64,000 nucleotides of DNA from an uncultured bacterium (GCA_905214225.1 CAJMLL010000003.1:1-64000), one strand, 5' to 3'. Counted from the first letter of the stretch, positions 8,445-17,088 are shown. Notes: generated from the sequence alone by a model not told the origin. Numbers and translations are program-made.

Positions 8445-8971
8445 GTTTTTCTCTTTCTGTGTCTGTATTTGTACCGCTGCAGCTGGAAGGTCCGTGTAAA
8501 TCTACGCAGCACCCTGTTGCAGATGGGTTATTTAATTCTGATTAAAATAATATTGGAGAAGACGCTTTGTTTGTTAATTGACAATCATTGTTGTAAATTC
8601 TTCTTTTATTAATGGATAATATTTTATCATAAATCTTCAATATCGGACATTCAAATATGAAATTACCTATCAATATGCTGTAAAAATGCATGCGATTACG
8701 GTGAAAAGACAGATTGTATGCAGTATTTTTGTTGAAAAGATACAAGGAGGGTTGAAAAATGTATTGTTGATGATACAATGATAGATATAGTCAATGAAAC
8801 AGTATCTCCGATATAGATTACAATATGATGTCGGAATTGTTTACCGATTGTTTTCCACGGCGGCTCAGGCAGGAAGGCCTCTTGCCGGGAAGATTTTGTC
8901 TGAACGGACTGTAGAAAGATGAATCGGGACTTCTGTTGATGAAGAAACTAAGTAAAAGAAGGGTTTGAAGT
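8445..8971. other. AT-rich spacer upstream of the hydrogenase operon
   Basis: No gene of convincing length. A near-palindrome TTGTTAATTGACAA lies at 8571-8584. Around 8744-8760 a very good ribosome-binding site (AAGGAGGG) precedes ATG TAT TGT TGA, a three-codon frame. The hydrogenase promoter should lie here, but no clear -35/-10 pair stands out. Several short AT-rich direct repeats are present. Confidence 0.45.
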
Positions 8972-10807
8972 ATGAGCAGATTAACAATGGTGACTGAGAG
9001 CACCGCCCAGAAAACGGTAGAGGGCTTGTACAAGGATATCGAGCGCAGAATCACCGCCAGCCAGCCGGGAATCTGTCCGGTCAATCTGTCGGTGGCCTTC
9101 CTGCACATCTGCCGGTCGCAGTCATGCGGAAAGTGCGTGCCTTGCCGTGTCGGGCTGATGCGTCTGGAAGAGCTGATTCAGAAGGTGCTGAACGGATGCG
9201 GAGAACTCTCCGATCTGGATACAATTGAAACCACAGCACAGGGAATTTTTGACTCTGCTGACTGCGCGATCGGAGTGGAAGCGGCGAGGATGGTTCTCAA
9301 GGGACTGAAGGGATTCCGCGATGATTATGAGGAGCACATCAAGCACGGCAGATGTTCGCTGACCCAGGTGAAGTCGGTTCCGTGCGTGGAACTGTGTCCT
9401 GCGCATGTCGACATCCCGGGCTATATCGGCCTGATCAGAGAGGGAAGATACACAGACGCGGTCGAGCTGATCCGCAAGGACAATCCGCTTCCTGCAGTCT
9501 GCGGCATGATCTGCGAGCATCCGTGTGAGGCGCGCTGCAGAAGGACGCTGGTGGATGACGCAATTAATATCAGAGGCCTGAAGCTCTACGCGGTCGAGCA
9601 TGAGGGAGAGATTCCTGCACCGAAGTGTGCGCCGCCGACCGGAAAGAAAGTTGCCATTATCGGAGGAGGTCCGGGAGGTCTGTCCGCCGCATATTATCTG
9701 GCAAGAATGGGTCATGATGTGACCATTTACGAGCAGAGAAAGCATCTCGGCGGCATGCTCCGCTATGGTATTCCGAGCTATCGTCTGCCAAAGGATATTC
9801 TGGATCATGAGATTGACGGCATTCTGAAAGCCGGCATTCATGTAAAGAAAAATGTCAGAATCGGCAAGGATATCGATGTCAATACTCTGAGAAAGAGCTG
9901 TGACGCCATGTACATCTGCATCGGCGCTCATGTCGGAAGAACCATCGGAATCGAAGGCGAGGATGCGAAAGGTGTTGTTCTGGCGGTTGACATGCTCCGC
10001 GGAATCGGCGACGGCGAGATGCCGGATTACACCGGAAAGAACGTCGTGGTCGTCGGCGGAGGAAACGTTGCGATGGACGCAGCCCGCTCGGCAATCCGTC
10101 TCCACGCGAAGTCCGTCAAGATCGTATACCGCAGAAGACAGGCGGATATGACCGCACTGAAAGAGGAAGTTGAGGGCGCAATCGGCGACGGCTGTGAGAT
10201 TATGGAGCTGAATTCGCCAAAAAGAATCGAGAAAGATGAAAACGGAAATCTGGCTGCACTGATCGTTCAGCCGCAGATCGTCGGTGAAGTGAAGGGCGGA
10301 CGCCCGAGCCCGAGAAATGCGGAAGCTGGAGAAGAGAGAATTCCGTGCGACATCCTGATTGAAGCCATCGGACAGGGAATTGACTACACAGTATTCGCAG
10401 AAGAAGCCGGTGTGCACGTTCACCGCGGAACCATTGATGCCTTCGACTGGGGCGGTGTAAAGGATCAGGACGGTATTTTTGCCGGCGGCGACTGCGTAAC
10501 CGGACCGGCTACAGTAATCCGCGCAATTGCGGCAGGAAAAGTTGCCGCGGCCAACATCGACGATTATCTCGGTTTTGATCACCAGATCACATCGGATGTG
10601 GAAATTCCGCCGGTCCGCCTGGACGATACAGAAGCCTGCGGAAGAGTAAACATGAAGATGAGAGATCCACGTGAGAGAATTAAGGATTTCGATATCATGG
10701 AAATCTGTATGAGTGATGAAGAGGCGAAGCAGGAGGCATCCCGATGCCTGAGATGTGACCACTTCGGCTATGGAATATTCAAGGGAGGCAGAGAAGAAAA
10801 ATGGTAA
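8972..10807 (+). CDS. NuoF/GltD-like FAD-NAD(P) oxidoreductase, hydrogenase partner
   Basis: A 611-residue fusion. Residues about 45-130 resemble the C-terminal Fe-S part of NuoF (SCGKCVPCRVG; cluster ligands C52, C55, C58 and C98). Residues about 135-200 carry the GltD-type Fe-S entry domain (CVELCPAHVDIPGY, CGMICEHPCEARC). Residues about 225-560 are an FAD/NAD(P)-binding glutamate-synthase small-subunit fold with GGGPGGLSAAYYLARMG and VVVGGGNVAMDAARS. A final LRCDHFGYG segment ends the chain. The stop overlaps the hydA start by 7 bases, so the products are made together. Glutamate-synthase-linked [FeFe] hydrogenases are a known group (A2); this subunit probably links NAD(P)H and ferredoxin to H2. 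Whether it bifurcates electrons cannot be told. The ATG at 8972 follows AGAAGGGTTTGAAGT. Confidence 0.85.
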   Translation: MSRLTMVTESTAQKTVEGLYKDIERRITASQPGICPVNLSVAFLHICRSQSCGKCVPCRVGLMRLEELIQKVLNGCGELSDLDTIETTAQGIFDSADCAIGVEAARMVLKGLKGFRDDYEEHIKHGRCSLTQVKSVPCVELCPAHVDIPGYIGLIREGRYTDAVELIRKDNPLPAVCGMICEHPCEARCRRTLVDDAINIRGLKLYAVEHEGEIPAPKCAPPTGKKVAIIGGGPGGLSAAYYLARMGHDVTIYEQRKHLGGMLRYGIPSYRLPKDILDHEIDGILKAGIHVKKNVRIGKDIDVNTLRKSCDAMYICIGAHVGRTIGIEGEDAKGVVLAVDMLRGIGDGEMPDYTGKNVVVVGGGNVAMDAARSAIRLHAKSVKIVYRRRQADMTALKEEVEGAIGDGCEIMELNSPKRIEKDENGNLAALIVQPQIVGEVKGGRPSPRNAEAGEERIPCDILIEAIGQGIDYTVFAEEAGVHVHRGTIDAFDWGGVKDQDGIFAGGDCVTGPATVIRAIAAGKVAAANIDDYLGFDHQITSDVEIPPVRLDDTEACGRVNMKMRDPRERIKDFDIMEICMSDEEAKQEASRCLRCDHFGYGIFKGGREEKW

Positions 10808-12537
10808 AGGTTATGATCGATGAGCGTCCGGTAACTGTACCGAACGGCACGACAATCCTGGAAGCGGCAACAAAGGCCGGCATCCATATCCCGACGCTCT
10901 GTTTCTTAAAGGATATCAATGAAATCGGCGCCTGCCGCGTCTGCGTGGTTGAAGTAGAGGGGCACAGAAGACTGTTCACCGCCTGCAACAATGTCGTAGA
11001 AGACGGTATGGTCATCTGGACACACAGCAAGAGAGCCCGGGAAGCCCGCAAAAAGAACGTGGAGCTGATCATCAGCGAGCATCACATGAACTGCGCGATC
11101 TGCGCCAGAAACAACAACTGCAAACTGCAGGACGTTGCTTCGGATCTGAATATCAGTGAGCTCCCGTTCAAGAAGAAGATCGACTACCGTTTCCGCAACA
11201 GAAAGTCCGACTTCCCGCTGATTCATGACTTCAGCAAGTGCATCAAGTGCATGCGCTGCGTGCAGATCTGCGACAAGGTGCAGAATTCACACATCTGGGA
11301 CGTTGTCAGCCTGGGCTACGACATCACGGTAGATACACTGGACACACTGGATCTGGAACATTCTGACTGTGCGCTCTGCGGCCAGTGCATCACCCACTGT
11401 CCGGTCAATGCTCTTCATGAAAGAGACGATACAGAGAAAATGCTGGATGCCCTCGATGATCCGGAGAAGGTTACCGTCGTTCAGATTGCGCCGTCCGTCC
11501 GCGCGGCATGGGGCGAGGAATTCGGACTGGATCCGGAATTTGCAAGCGTGAAGAGGCTGGCGCAGGCCCTGCATCAGGTTGGATTCGACTATATCTACGA
11601 TACCGACTTTTCCGCAGACCTGACCATTATGGAAGAGGCAAGCGAATTCCTTGAGAAGGTCAAGAATCCGAAGAAAGCCAAATTCCCGATGTTCACCAGC
11701 TGCTGTCCGGGATGGGTACGCTTCTGCAAGGCGCACTACCCGCAGTTCGTGGATCAGGTATCCACATCCAAGTCCCCGCAGCAGATGTTCGGCGCCATCG
11801 CAAAAACTTATCTGGCGGAGCAGATCGGCGTAGATCCGGATAAGATCTTCTCCGTTTCCATCATGCCTTGCATCGCAAAGAAGCACGAGTGTGCGCTTCC
11901 GAACATGAACGATGCGGGACACGGACAGGATGTCGACCTGGCACTGACCACCAGAGAAGTCGTCCGCCTGATCAGAGGAACCCACATCGACCCGAGAACC
12001 CTGGAAGAGCGTGAACTTGACCAGCCGCTCGGCATCGGAAGCGGCGCCGGCGTCATCTTCGGCGCGACCGGAGGCGTTATGGAAGCCGCTCTCAGAAGTG
12101 CGTACTACATGGTTTACGGAAAGAACCCGAAGCCGGATGCCTTCCGCGATGTCCGCGGCATGAAAGGCTGGAAGGAAGCCCGGTTCAATCTCGGCGGAAA
12201 TGAACTGAGCGTGGCTGTAGTCAGCGGACTCGGCAACGCATCACGCCTGCTGGATGCGCTGGACAATGGTTCCGTTCATTATGATTTCGTTGAAGTCATG
12301 GCCTGTCCGGGCGGATGTTCCGGCGGCGGCGGACAGCCGATTCACGACGGCGTGGAGAAGGCCGAAGACCGTGCAGACGTCCTCTACAGACTGGACCGTC
12401 ACGATCAGCTCCGCTTCTCCCACGAGAACCCGGCAATCATCCACTGCTACGAGAACTTCTTGAAGACGCCGCTTTCTCCGAAGGCAGAGAAACTGCTTCA
12501 TACCGATCAGCATGCATGGCAGATGCCAAACGAGTAG
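10801..12537 (+). CDS. hydA: [FeFe] hydrogenase, group A
   Basis: A 578-residue monomer-type [FeFe] hydrogenase that reduces protons or oxidises H2. Domains in order: an N-terminal [2Fe-2S] domain (C34, C45, C48, C62); a His-Cys [4Fe-4S] site H94-x3-C98-x2-C101-x5-C107; two [4Fe-4S] motifs (C147, C150, C153, C157 and C190, C193, C196, C200). The H-cluster domain carries motif L1 TSCCPGWV (299-306), L2 MPCIAKKHEC (355-364) and L3 ACPGGCSGGGGQP (501-513). All ligands and the proton-transfer cysteine C301 are present, so it should be active. It is co-translated with the NuoF/GltD-like gene upstream and is closed by a terminator, with the maturases hydE and hydF just downstream. Confidence 0.95.
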   Translation: MVKVMIDERPVTVPNGTTILEAATKAGIHIPTLCFLKDINEIGACRVCVVEVEGHRRLFTACNNVVEDGMVIWTHSKRAREARKKNVELIISEHHMNCAICARNNNCKLQDVASDLNISELPFKKKIDYRFRNRKSDFPLIHDFSKCIKCMRCVQICDKVQNSHIWDVVSLGYDITVDTLDTLDLEHSDCALCGQCITHCPVNALHERDDTEKMLDALDDPEKVTVVQIAPSVRAAWGEEFGLDPEFASVKRLAQALHQVGFDYIYDTDFSADLTIMEEASEFLEKVKNPKKAKFPMFTSCCPGWVRFCKAHYPQFVDQVSTSKSPQQMFGAIAKTYLAEQIGVDPDKIFSVSIMPCIAKKHECALPNMNDAGHGQDVDLALTTREVVRLIRGTHIDPRTLEERELDQPLGIGSGAGVIFGATGGVMEAALRSAYYMVYGKNPKPDAFRDVRGMKGWKEARFNLGGNELSVAVVSGLGNASRLLDALDNGSVHYDFVEVMACPGGCSGGGGQPIHDGVEKAEDRADVLYRLDRHDQLRFSHENPAIIHCYENFLKTPLSPKAEKLLHTDQHAWQMPNE

Positions 12538-12608
12538 CAGCTGCGGCGCAGGAATCTGCTCCGGTCAGCGTGAAAATTTATGAATATCGAGTAGAATAAG
12601 CCAGCGAG

Positions 12609-12629
12609 GTGTATACTAGATGTATACAC
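12609..12629. repeat. GTGTATAC-TAGAT-GTATACAC inverted repeat
   Basis: Perfect 8-bp arms around a 5-base spacer in the hydA-hydE gap, before the hydA terminator. It is related to the GTATACTGTATAC sites elsewhere, but with a wider spacer. Confidence 0.5.
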
Positions 12630-12655
12630 GTTAAAGACTGACAGCTTAGTAATCC

Positions 12656-12690
12656 GGGCCGGCGTCACCTTTTGCGCCGGCCCTTGCTGT
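12656..12690 (+). terminator. Terminator of the hydrogenase operon
   Basis: GGGCCGGCG (12656-12664) pairs perfectly with CGCCGGCCC (12675-12683), followed by TTGCTGT. The T-run is modest. Confidence 0.65.
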
Positions 12691-12720
12691 AGACAGAATC
12701 AGAAAAGAAGGAGCATACGT

Positions 12721-13821
12721 TTGATCGGACAAAAATTAACTGCGCAAGAGGCCAGTGAGCAGCTTCAGAAAACGGACCGCCGCATTCTGGAGCTTATCGG
12801 AAAACTGGAAAACGAACACGCGCTTCAGAAAAATGAATATATCTATATGCTCGATCACATGAGCGATGCGGCAGAGACCCTGCTTGCAGAAAAAGCCCGC
12901 CGCGTCCGGGAAGAAATTTACGGAAAAGACGTCTTCGTCCGCGGCATCATCGAGTTCAGCAACGTCTGTAAAAATGACTGTTACTACTGTGGAATCAGAA
13001 AAGATAATGAGAAAGTAAAGCGTTACCGCCTCAGCGACGAGCAGATCATGGAATGCTGTAAAATCGGCTACGAATCCGGTTACCGGACCTATGTCCTGCA
13101 AAGCGGAGAAGACGGCCACTACACCGACGAAGTCCTGGGAAATCTGGTCTCGAAAATCCATAACAGCTATCCAGACTGCGCCATCACCCTTTCTGTCGGA
13201 GAAAGAAGCAGAGAAAGCTATCAGTATCTGTTTGACGCAGGCGCTGACCGTTATCTTCTTCGTCATGAGACCGCAGATGAAGCGCATTACAGAAAACTTC
13301 ATCCTGCGGAAATGAGCTGGAAGCACAGGATGAACTGCCTGCAGGAACTCCGGGACATCGGATACGACGTGGGCGCCGGCATGATGGTGGGATCACCCTA
13401 TCAGACCAGTGAAGACCTTGCCGAGGACCTTTTGTTCATCGGAGACTTTAAACCGGAAATGTGCGGAATCGGACCATTCATCCCGCACCGCGACACACCG
13501 TTCAGAGAGCAGAAGGCAGGAACGCTGGAACAGACATTATATCTGCTTTCCATCATCCGCCTGATTCACCCGCATGTGCTGCTTCCGTCCACAACAGCGC
13601 TGGGGACCATCGACCCGCTGGGGCGTGAGAAGGGCGTGCTGGCGGGGGCCAATGTCGTCATGCCGAACCTGTCGCCGGGAAAAACGCGCCGGCAGTACGA
13701 GCTCTACAACGACAAAATCTGTATGGACGACGATGCGGTGCAGTGCAGGAGCTGTATGGATCTGCGGATGCGCTCCATCGGCTACCAGCTGGTCGTTGAC
13801 CGCGGGGATTACCGGAAATAG
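12721..13821 (+). CDS. hydE: [FeFe] hydrogenase H-cluster radical SAM maturase HydE
   Basis: Radical SAM enzyme of 366 residues that helps assemble the diiron subsite of the H-cluster. The [4Fe-4S]-SAM motif is C83-x3-C87-x2-C90 in NVCKNDCYYCGIR. Other HydE-like features are YVLQSGEDGHY, RYLLRHETAD, GAGMMVGSPYQT and IGPFIPHRDTPF. It is distinguished from biotin synthase by its position between hydA and hydF. Translation most likely starts at the TTG at 12721, because AAGGAG is spaced 7 bases before it and no ATG follows close by. The second cluster's cysteines seen in some HydE proteins may be C334 and C337 (CRSCMD). A 175-base gap leads to hydF. Confidence 0.9.
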   Translation: MIGQKLTAQEASEQLQKTDRRILELIGKLENEHALQKNEYIYMLDHMSDAAETLLAEKARRVREEIYGKDVFVRGIIEFSNVCKNDCYYCGIRKDNEKVKRYRLSDEQIMECCKIGYESGYRTYVLQSGEDGHYTDEVLGNLVSKIHNSYPDCAITLSVGERSRESYQYLFDAGADRYLLRHETADEAHYRKLHPAEMSWKHRMNCLQELRDIGYDVGAGMMVGSPYQTSEDLAEDLLFIGDFKPEMCGIGPFIPHRDTPFREQKAGTLEQTLYLLSIIRLIHPHVLLPSTTALGTIDPLGREKGVLAGANVVMPNLSPGKTRRQYELYNDKICMDDDAVQCRSCMDLRMRSIGYQLVVDRGDYRK

Positions 13822-13996
13822 ACGGATCCGCCGGCCCTGCGGGGCCTTCCGGCATACTTCCCATGAGACCCGGCAGCAGGGCTGGAGTCGAAAACGTCTG
13901 GTCCATATCGGGCATAGACGTGCAGAAGCAGTGCCAGATTAGCATCCGCAGCGCCCGGCGCAGAATAAACAAAATATTTGAAAAGGGGATTAGAAA

Positions 13997-15286
13997 ATGG
14001 GATTAAATGAAACGCAGTCCGCAGAACGCGTGCATATCGGCTTCTTCGGACGAAGAAATGTTGGAAAATCAAGTGTAGTAAACGCCGTAACCAATCAGGA
14101 ACTGGCCGTCGTGTCCGATGTAAAAGGCACAACGACCGACCCGGTCAGAAAATCCATGGAGCTTCTTCCTCTCGGACCAGTGCTGATCATCGACACCCCG
14201 GGATTCGACGACGAAGGCATGCTCGGCCAGAAGCGCGTGCAGAAAACCCGCCAGGTCATCCGCGAAACCGACATCGCCGTCCTGGTCGCCGACAGCACAG
14301 AAGGTCTGCAGGACGCCGACTATCAGCTGCTCGCCGAATTCCGCGAGAACAAAGTCCCTTGTCTTCTGGTCCTGAATAAGGCCGACCTCCTTCCAGACGG
14401 CAAAGAAAAACTGGCAAGGGGAGCCTTTGACTGGCCTCCGGCAGCAGGAAGCGCATCCGCGTATACAGAGTACAAGAATAAACAGGATATTCCTCCAGTC
14501 CGCGCGATCTATGTCAGCGCGCAGGAAAAAGCAAATATTACCCAGCTGAAGGAAGCCATGGGGCATATGAAAAAAGGTTCTGCGGAAATCGCAGGCCTGC
14601 TGGACGGCCTGGTTACACGCGGCGACACAATCATCCTGGTCATCCCGATCGACAAAGCCGCCCCAAAGGGCCGTCTGATCCTGCCAGAGCAGCAGATGGT
14701 GCGCGCCGGCCTGGATCTGGGCGCTTCCGTTATGGTAACCGGAAACGACCGGCTGAAAGAAACACTGGATTCCCTGAAACAGCCGCCGCGCCTTGTAATC
14801 ACAGACTCGCAGGCCTTCAAACAGGTTGACGCCATCGTTCCGGACGACATTCCGATGACTTCATTTTCCATCCTGTTCGCCCGCTATAAAGGGACGCTGA
14901 AGAGGCAGCTCGCCGGAATTCAGCGCCTGAAAGAGCTGCCGGCCAACGCAAAAGTCCTGATTTCCGAAGGCTGCACCCACCACCGCCAGTGCGGAGATAT
15001 CGGTACAGAAAAAATTCCGGCCCTCTTAAAACAGTACGTCAAAAAGCCATTTACCTTCGAAACCAGTTCCGGCAAGGGCTATCCAGAAGACCTGACCCAG
15101 TACGATCTCATTATCCACTGCGGCGGCTGCATGCTCAACGACAAAGAAATGCAGTACCGCGTCCGTCATGCCGACGAACAGGGCGTTCCGATCACCAACT
15201 ACGGCGTCGCCCTCGCAGAAATGAACGGGATCCTTGACCGCGCACTTAGGCCGGTAATGGCGCTGCCCTCATCCGCGCGAGTTTAA
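13997..15286 (+). CDS. hydF: [FeFe] hydrogenase H-cluster maturation GTPase HydF
   Basis: HydF, 429 residues, is the scaffold on which the 2Fe subcluster is carried before transfer to HydA. The N-terminal GTPase domain shows the P-loop GRRNVGKSS (18-26), GTTTDPV, DTPGFDDEG and NKADLLPD. The middle is a dimerisation domain. The C-terminal domain carries the [4Fe-4S] ligands in GCTHHRQCGDIG and, about 45 residues later, HCGGCMLN. The ATG at 13997 follows AAAAGGGGATTAGAAA. The last codons lie inside a hairpin (CATCCGCG / CGCGGATG, 15270-15301) spanning the stop, which may act as a terminator. The third maturase, HydG, which supplies CO and cyanide, is not encoded in this window. Confidence 0.93.
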   Translation: MGLNETQSAERVHIGFFGRRNVGKSSVVNAVTNQELAVVSDVKGTTTDPVRKSMELLPLGPVLIIDTPGFDDEGMLGQKRVQKTRQVIRETDIAVLVADSTEGLQDADYQLLAEFRENKVPCLLVLNKADLLPDGKEKLARGAFDWPPAAGSASAYTEYKNKQDIPPVRAIYVSAQEKANITQLKEAMGHMKKGSAEIAGLLDGLVTRGDTIILVIPIDKAAPKGRLILPEQQMVRAGLDLGASVMVTGNDRLKETLDSLKQPPRLVITDSQAFKQVDAIVPDDIPMTSFSILFARYKGTLKRQLAGIQRLKELPANAKVLISEGCTHHRQCGDIGTEKIPALLKQYVKKPFTFETSSGKGYPEDLTQYDLIIHCGGCMLNDKEMQYRVRHADEQGVPITNYGVALAEMNGILDRALRPVMALPSSARV

Positions 15287-15298
15287 AATGAAGCGCGG

Positions 15299-15505
15299 AT
15301 GACTCCCGTTACAAGGGGAACTTGCCCCTGCGATTCACGAACATAAGTGAGTGAGAGCAGCGGGAAATCCTGATGCTGACGTAGCCCGGGTGAATGAGCC
15401 GCAGGCAGCGTTCGACCGGTAAGCCATGTGTCGTATATATAGGTGCCGTTGAAAGCCGAACGCGTATTCATAATAAACTGCGTGAAAGCTGAACAGCGGA
15501 AGGTT
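15299..15505 (+). ncRNA. Candidate structured RNA, HEARO/omega-RNA-like, no protein partner
   Basis: Directly after ATGA (15299-15302) comes about 200 bases of GC-rich sequence rich in short helices and non-coding in all frames. Visible pieces are the hairpin GGGG-AACTTG-CCCC (15315-15328), GCGGGAAATCC, GACGTAGCCCGGGTGAATGA, AGGCAGCGTT and ACCGGTAAGCC, then GCGTGAAAGCTGAACAGC. From memory, these phrases and the preceding ATGA agree with the HEARO family, the omega-RNA partner of IscB nucleases, which often occurs without its gene. No HNH/RuvC gene is near. The family name is an inference; the 3' end is a guess. Confidence 0.45.
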
Positions 15506-15512
15506 AGTTGCG

Positions 15513-15525
15513 GTATGCTGTATGC
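15513..15525. repeat. GTATGCTGTATGC motif
   Basis: 13-bp variant of the recurrent GTATACTGTATAC element, lying between the candidate RNA and the pepP terminator. Confidence 0.4.
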
Positions 15526-15549
15526 ACATTTTCGCTTTGCTGCAGAGAT

Positions 15550-15606
15550 GTGGGTAAAAAATTGCACGGATTTCCGACATTAAACGCTTAAAAAGTCGGA
15601 AATCCG
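15550..15606 (-). terminator. Terminator of the Xaa-Pro aminopeptidase gene
   Basis: A 12-bp perfect stem (plus arms 15567-15578 and 15595-15606, CGGATTTCCGAC / GTCGGAAATCCG). Read on the minus strand it is followed by TGCAATTTTTTACC, so it terminates the leftward gene. Confidence 0.85.
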
Positions 15607-15636
15607 GCCGTCATATGTAAATTTTTACCGTTCGAT

Positions 15637-16722
15637 TTACAGTTCGATCAGGTCGCGGGTGAAATCGTCGGTCATGTTTTCGAAGCCGTCTTCGGTGATC
15701 AGGATCTGATCTTCGATGCGGACGCCGCCCCAGCCTGGAATGTAGAGACCCGGCTCAATTGTACGGACATTGCCGACAGGGAAAGGAGTCTTGTCGGTAA
15801 TGGAGTTGAACGGTCCTTCGTGTACGAAAAGTCCGATTCCGTGGCCGATGTTGTTATACTCGTAGCCCTTGTATTTTGTGCCTTCCAGGACCTTCATCTG
15901 TGCATTATAGATGTCGCAGCCCATGGTACCGGCTTTGGTGATCTTATTGCACTCGTCGAACATTTTCTGAACCGTATTATAGACTTCTTTCTGCTCGGCC
16001 GTTGCTTTTCCAACGACTACGGTACGAGTCATGTCGGACATGTAGCCATGAACCTGGCAGCCAAAATCCATCAGGACGAAGTCACCGTAGGCAACGGCTT
16101 TCTCGGACGGAACACCGTGAAGCAGGGAAGTGCGTGCTCCGGAAATCAGGATGTTTCCGTAAGGCATGGTGTCTGCGCCATTCATAACCATGTACAGGGA
16201 AAGCTTTGCGGCAAGCTCTTTTTCCGTAACACCAGGCTGGATTTCCGGGAGGAGATCTTCCAGCGCACGGCAGGAGATTTCACAGGCCTGACGCTGGTAT
16301 GCAATTTCTTCTTCATTTTTGATCATTCTCAGGTCGGAAATCACGTTGAAGGTCGGGATTTTATCTGCTTCGACGATTTTATTGAAGTCCATGAAGAAAT
16401 CGTAGGAGAAATCATCACCTTCAAAGGCTACGTTCTTGCAGTCTGTTTTTGTCAGAAGTTCCTGAACGGAGTCTGCAACAGTCTTTCCCGGGAGGCGCCA
16501 GATCACGACTTCATAATCCGGGCATTCCAGAGCGGCATCTTCCGTGTAACGCAGGTCTGTGATGAAGAACTGCTTTCCGCCCTTGGTGAACAGGAGCCAC
16601 TGTGCGCCGTCACTTGCTGTAAAACCGCTGATGTAGCGGATGTTTGTCGGGCTGGAGATAAAGAAGGCGTCGAGGTTGTTCTCCTTCATATAATCAAAGA
16701 CTTTGGTTTCATTCGTCTGCAT
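15637..16722 (-). CDS. M24 family Xaa-Pro aminopeptidase
   Basis: A 361-residue creatinase/aminopeptidase-P type enzyme that removes N-terminal residues next to proline. The N-terminal creatinase-like domain covers residues about 1-130 (AFFISSPTNIRYISGF). The catalytic M24 domain carries the five metal ligands: Asp in LMDFGCQVHGYMSDMTRT (two), His in NIGHGIGLFVHEGP, and Glu in TIEPGLYIPGWGG and VRIEDQILI. It is cytoplasmic, with no signal peptide. The ATG at 16722 has AAAGGAGGAAATTACC upstream; the open frame continues to 16824 without a ribosome-binding site. It is a single gene with a perfect promoter at 17006-17034, a ~275-base leader and its own terminator. Confidence 0.9.
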   Translation of the reverse strand: MQTNETKVFDYMKENNLDAFFISSPTNIRYISGFTASDGAQWLLFTKGGKQFFITDLRYTEDAALECPDYEVVIWRLPGKTVADSVQELLTKTDCKNVAFEGDDFSYDFFMDFNKIVEADKIPTFNVISDLRMIKNEEEIAYQRQACEISCRALEDLLPEIQPGVTEKELAAKLSLYMVMNGADTMPYGNILISGARTSLLHGVPSEKAVAYGDFVLMDFGCQVHGYMSDMTRTVVVGKATAEQKEVYNTVQKMFDECNKITKAGTMGCDIYNAQMKVLEGTKYKGYEYNNIGHGIGLFVHEGPFNSITDKTPFPVGNVRTIEPGLYIPGWGGVRIEDQILITEDGFENMTDDFTRDLIEL

Positions 16723-17000
16723 GGTAATTTCCTCCTTTGCAGTAAAAGACTGGCAGCGGAGCGGCTCCCGGTTCTTAATTTCCGGGGAGGGGCGTTCTGC
16801 CGCCTTGCATGAATTCAAATGCAATACTTCTTCAGACCAGAGAAGCGCAGAACTGCAAGTTTCGGATGATTCAGTCCGCGAACACTGCAGTCTTGGTACT
16901 GCCGCCCGGTGATCCGCTGGTATGCAGTCTGCCGCGCATGTACAGGTCCGCAGTACCAGATGCTGCAGTTGCTGAACTCTGGTTTATACCTTATTCTATT
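16723..17000 (-). promoter_or_regulatory. Long structured leader of the Xaa-Pro aminopeptidase gene
   Basis: About 275 bases of leader, non-coding by composition. On the minus strand CTGGTACTGC near the 5' end is complementary to GGCAGTACCAAG about 75 bases later, forming a long-range stem, and further GC-rich stems precede the ribosome-binding site. No known riboswitch motif was recognised. Confidence 0.4.
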
Positions 17001-17005
17001 AGAAA

Positions 17006-17034
17006 ATTATATCGATTTAAGTATTTTCTGTCAA
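17006..17034 (-). promoter_or_regulatory. Consensus sigma-70 promoter of the Xaa-Pro aminopeptidase gene
   Basis: On the minus strand: TTGACA (17034-17029), exactly 17 bases, TATAAT (17011-17006). Both hexamers are perfect. Confidence 0.9.
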
Positions 17035-17068
17035 TAATTTATCGATGCTATCCCTTGGCTCTGTGCAA

Positions 17069-17088
17069 GCATACTGTACGCAGTATAC
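17069..17088. repeat. Overlapping GCATACTGTACGC / GTACGCAGTATAC motifs
   Basis: Two overlapping 13-bp variants of the recurrent GTATACTGTATAC element, 35 bases upstream of the peptidase -35 box. Confidence 0.5.

Noticed and set aside
8571-8584. TTGTTAATTGACAA as a Rex operator for the hydrogenase operon
   Set aside because: The Rex consensus needs TTGTTAA and TTAACAA separated by four bases; here the arms are fused and shorter. It is also about 390 bases from the start codon.
8747-8770. Strong ribosome-binding site followed by ATG TAT TGT TGA
   Set aside because: Three codons are too few to claim a gene; probably a chance or relic site.
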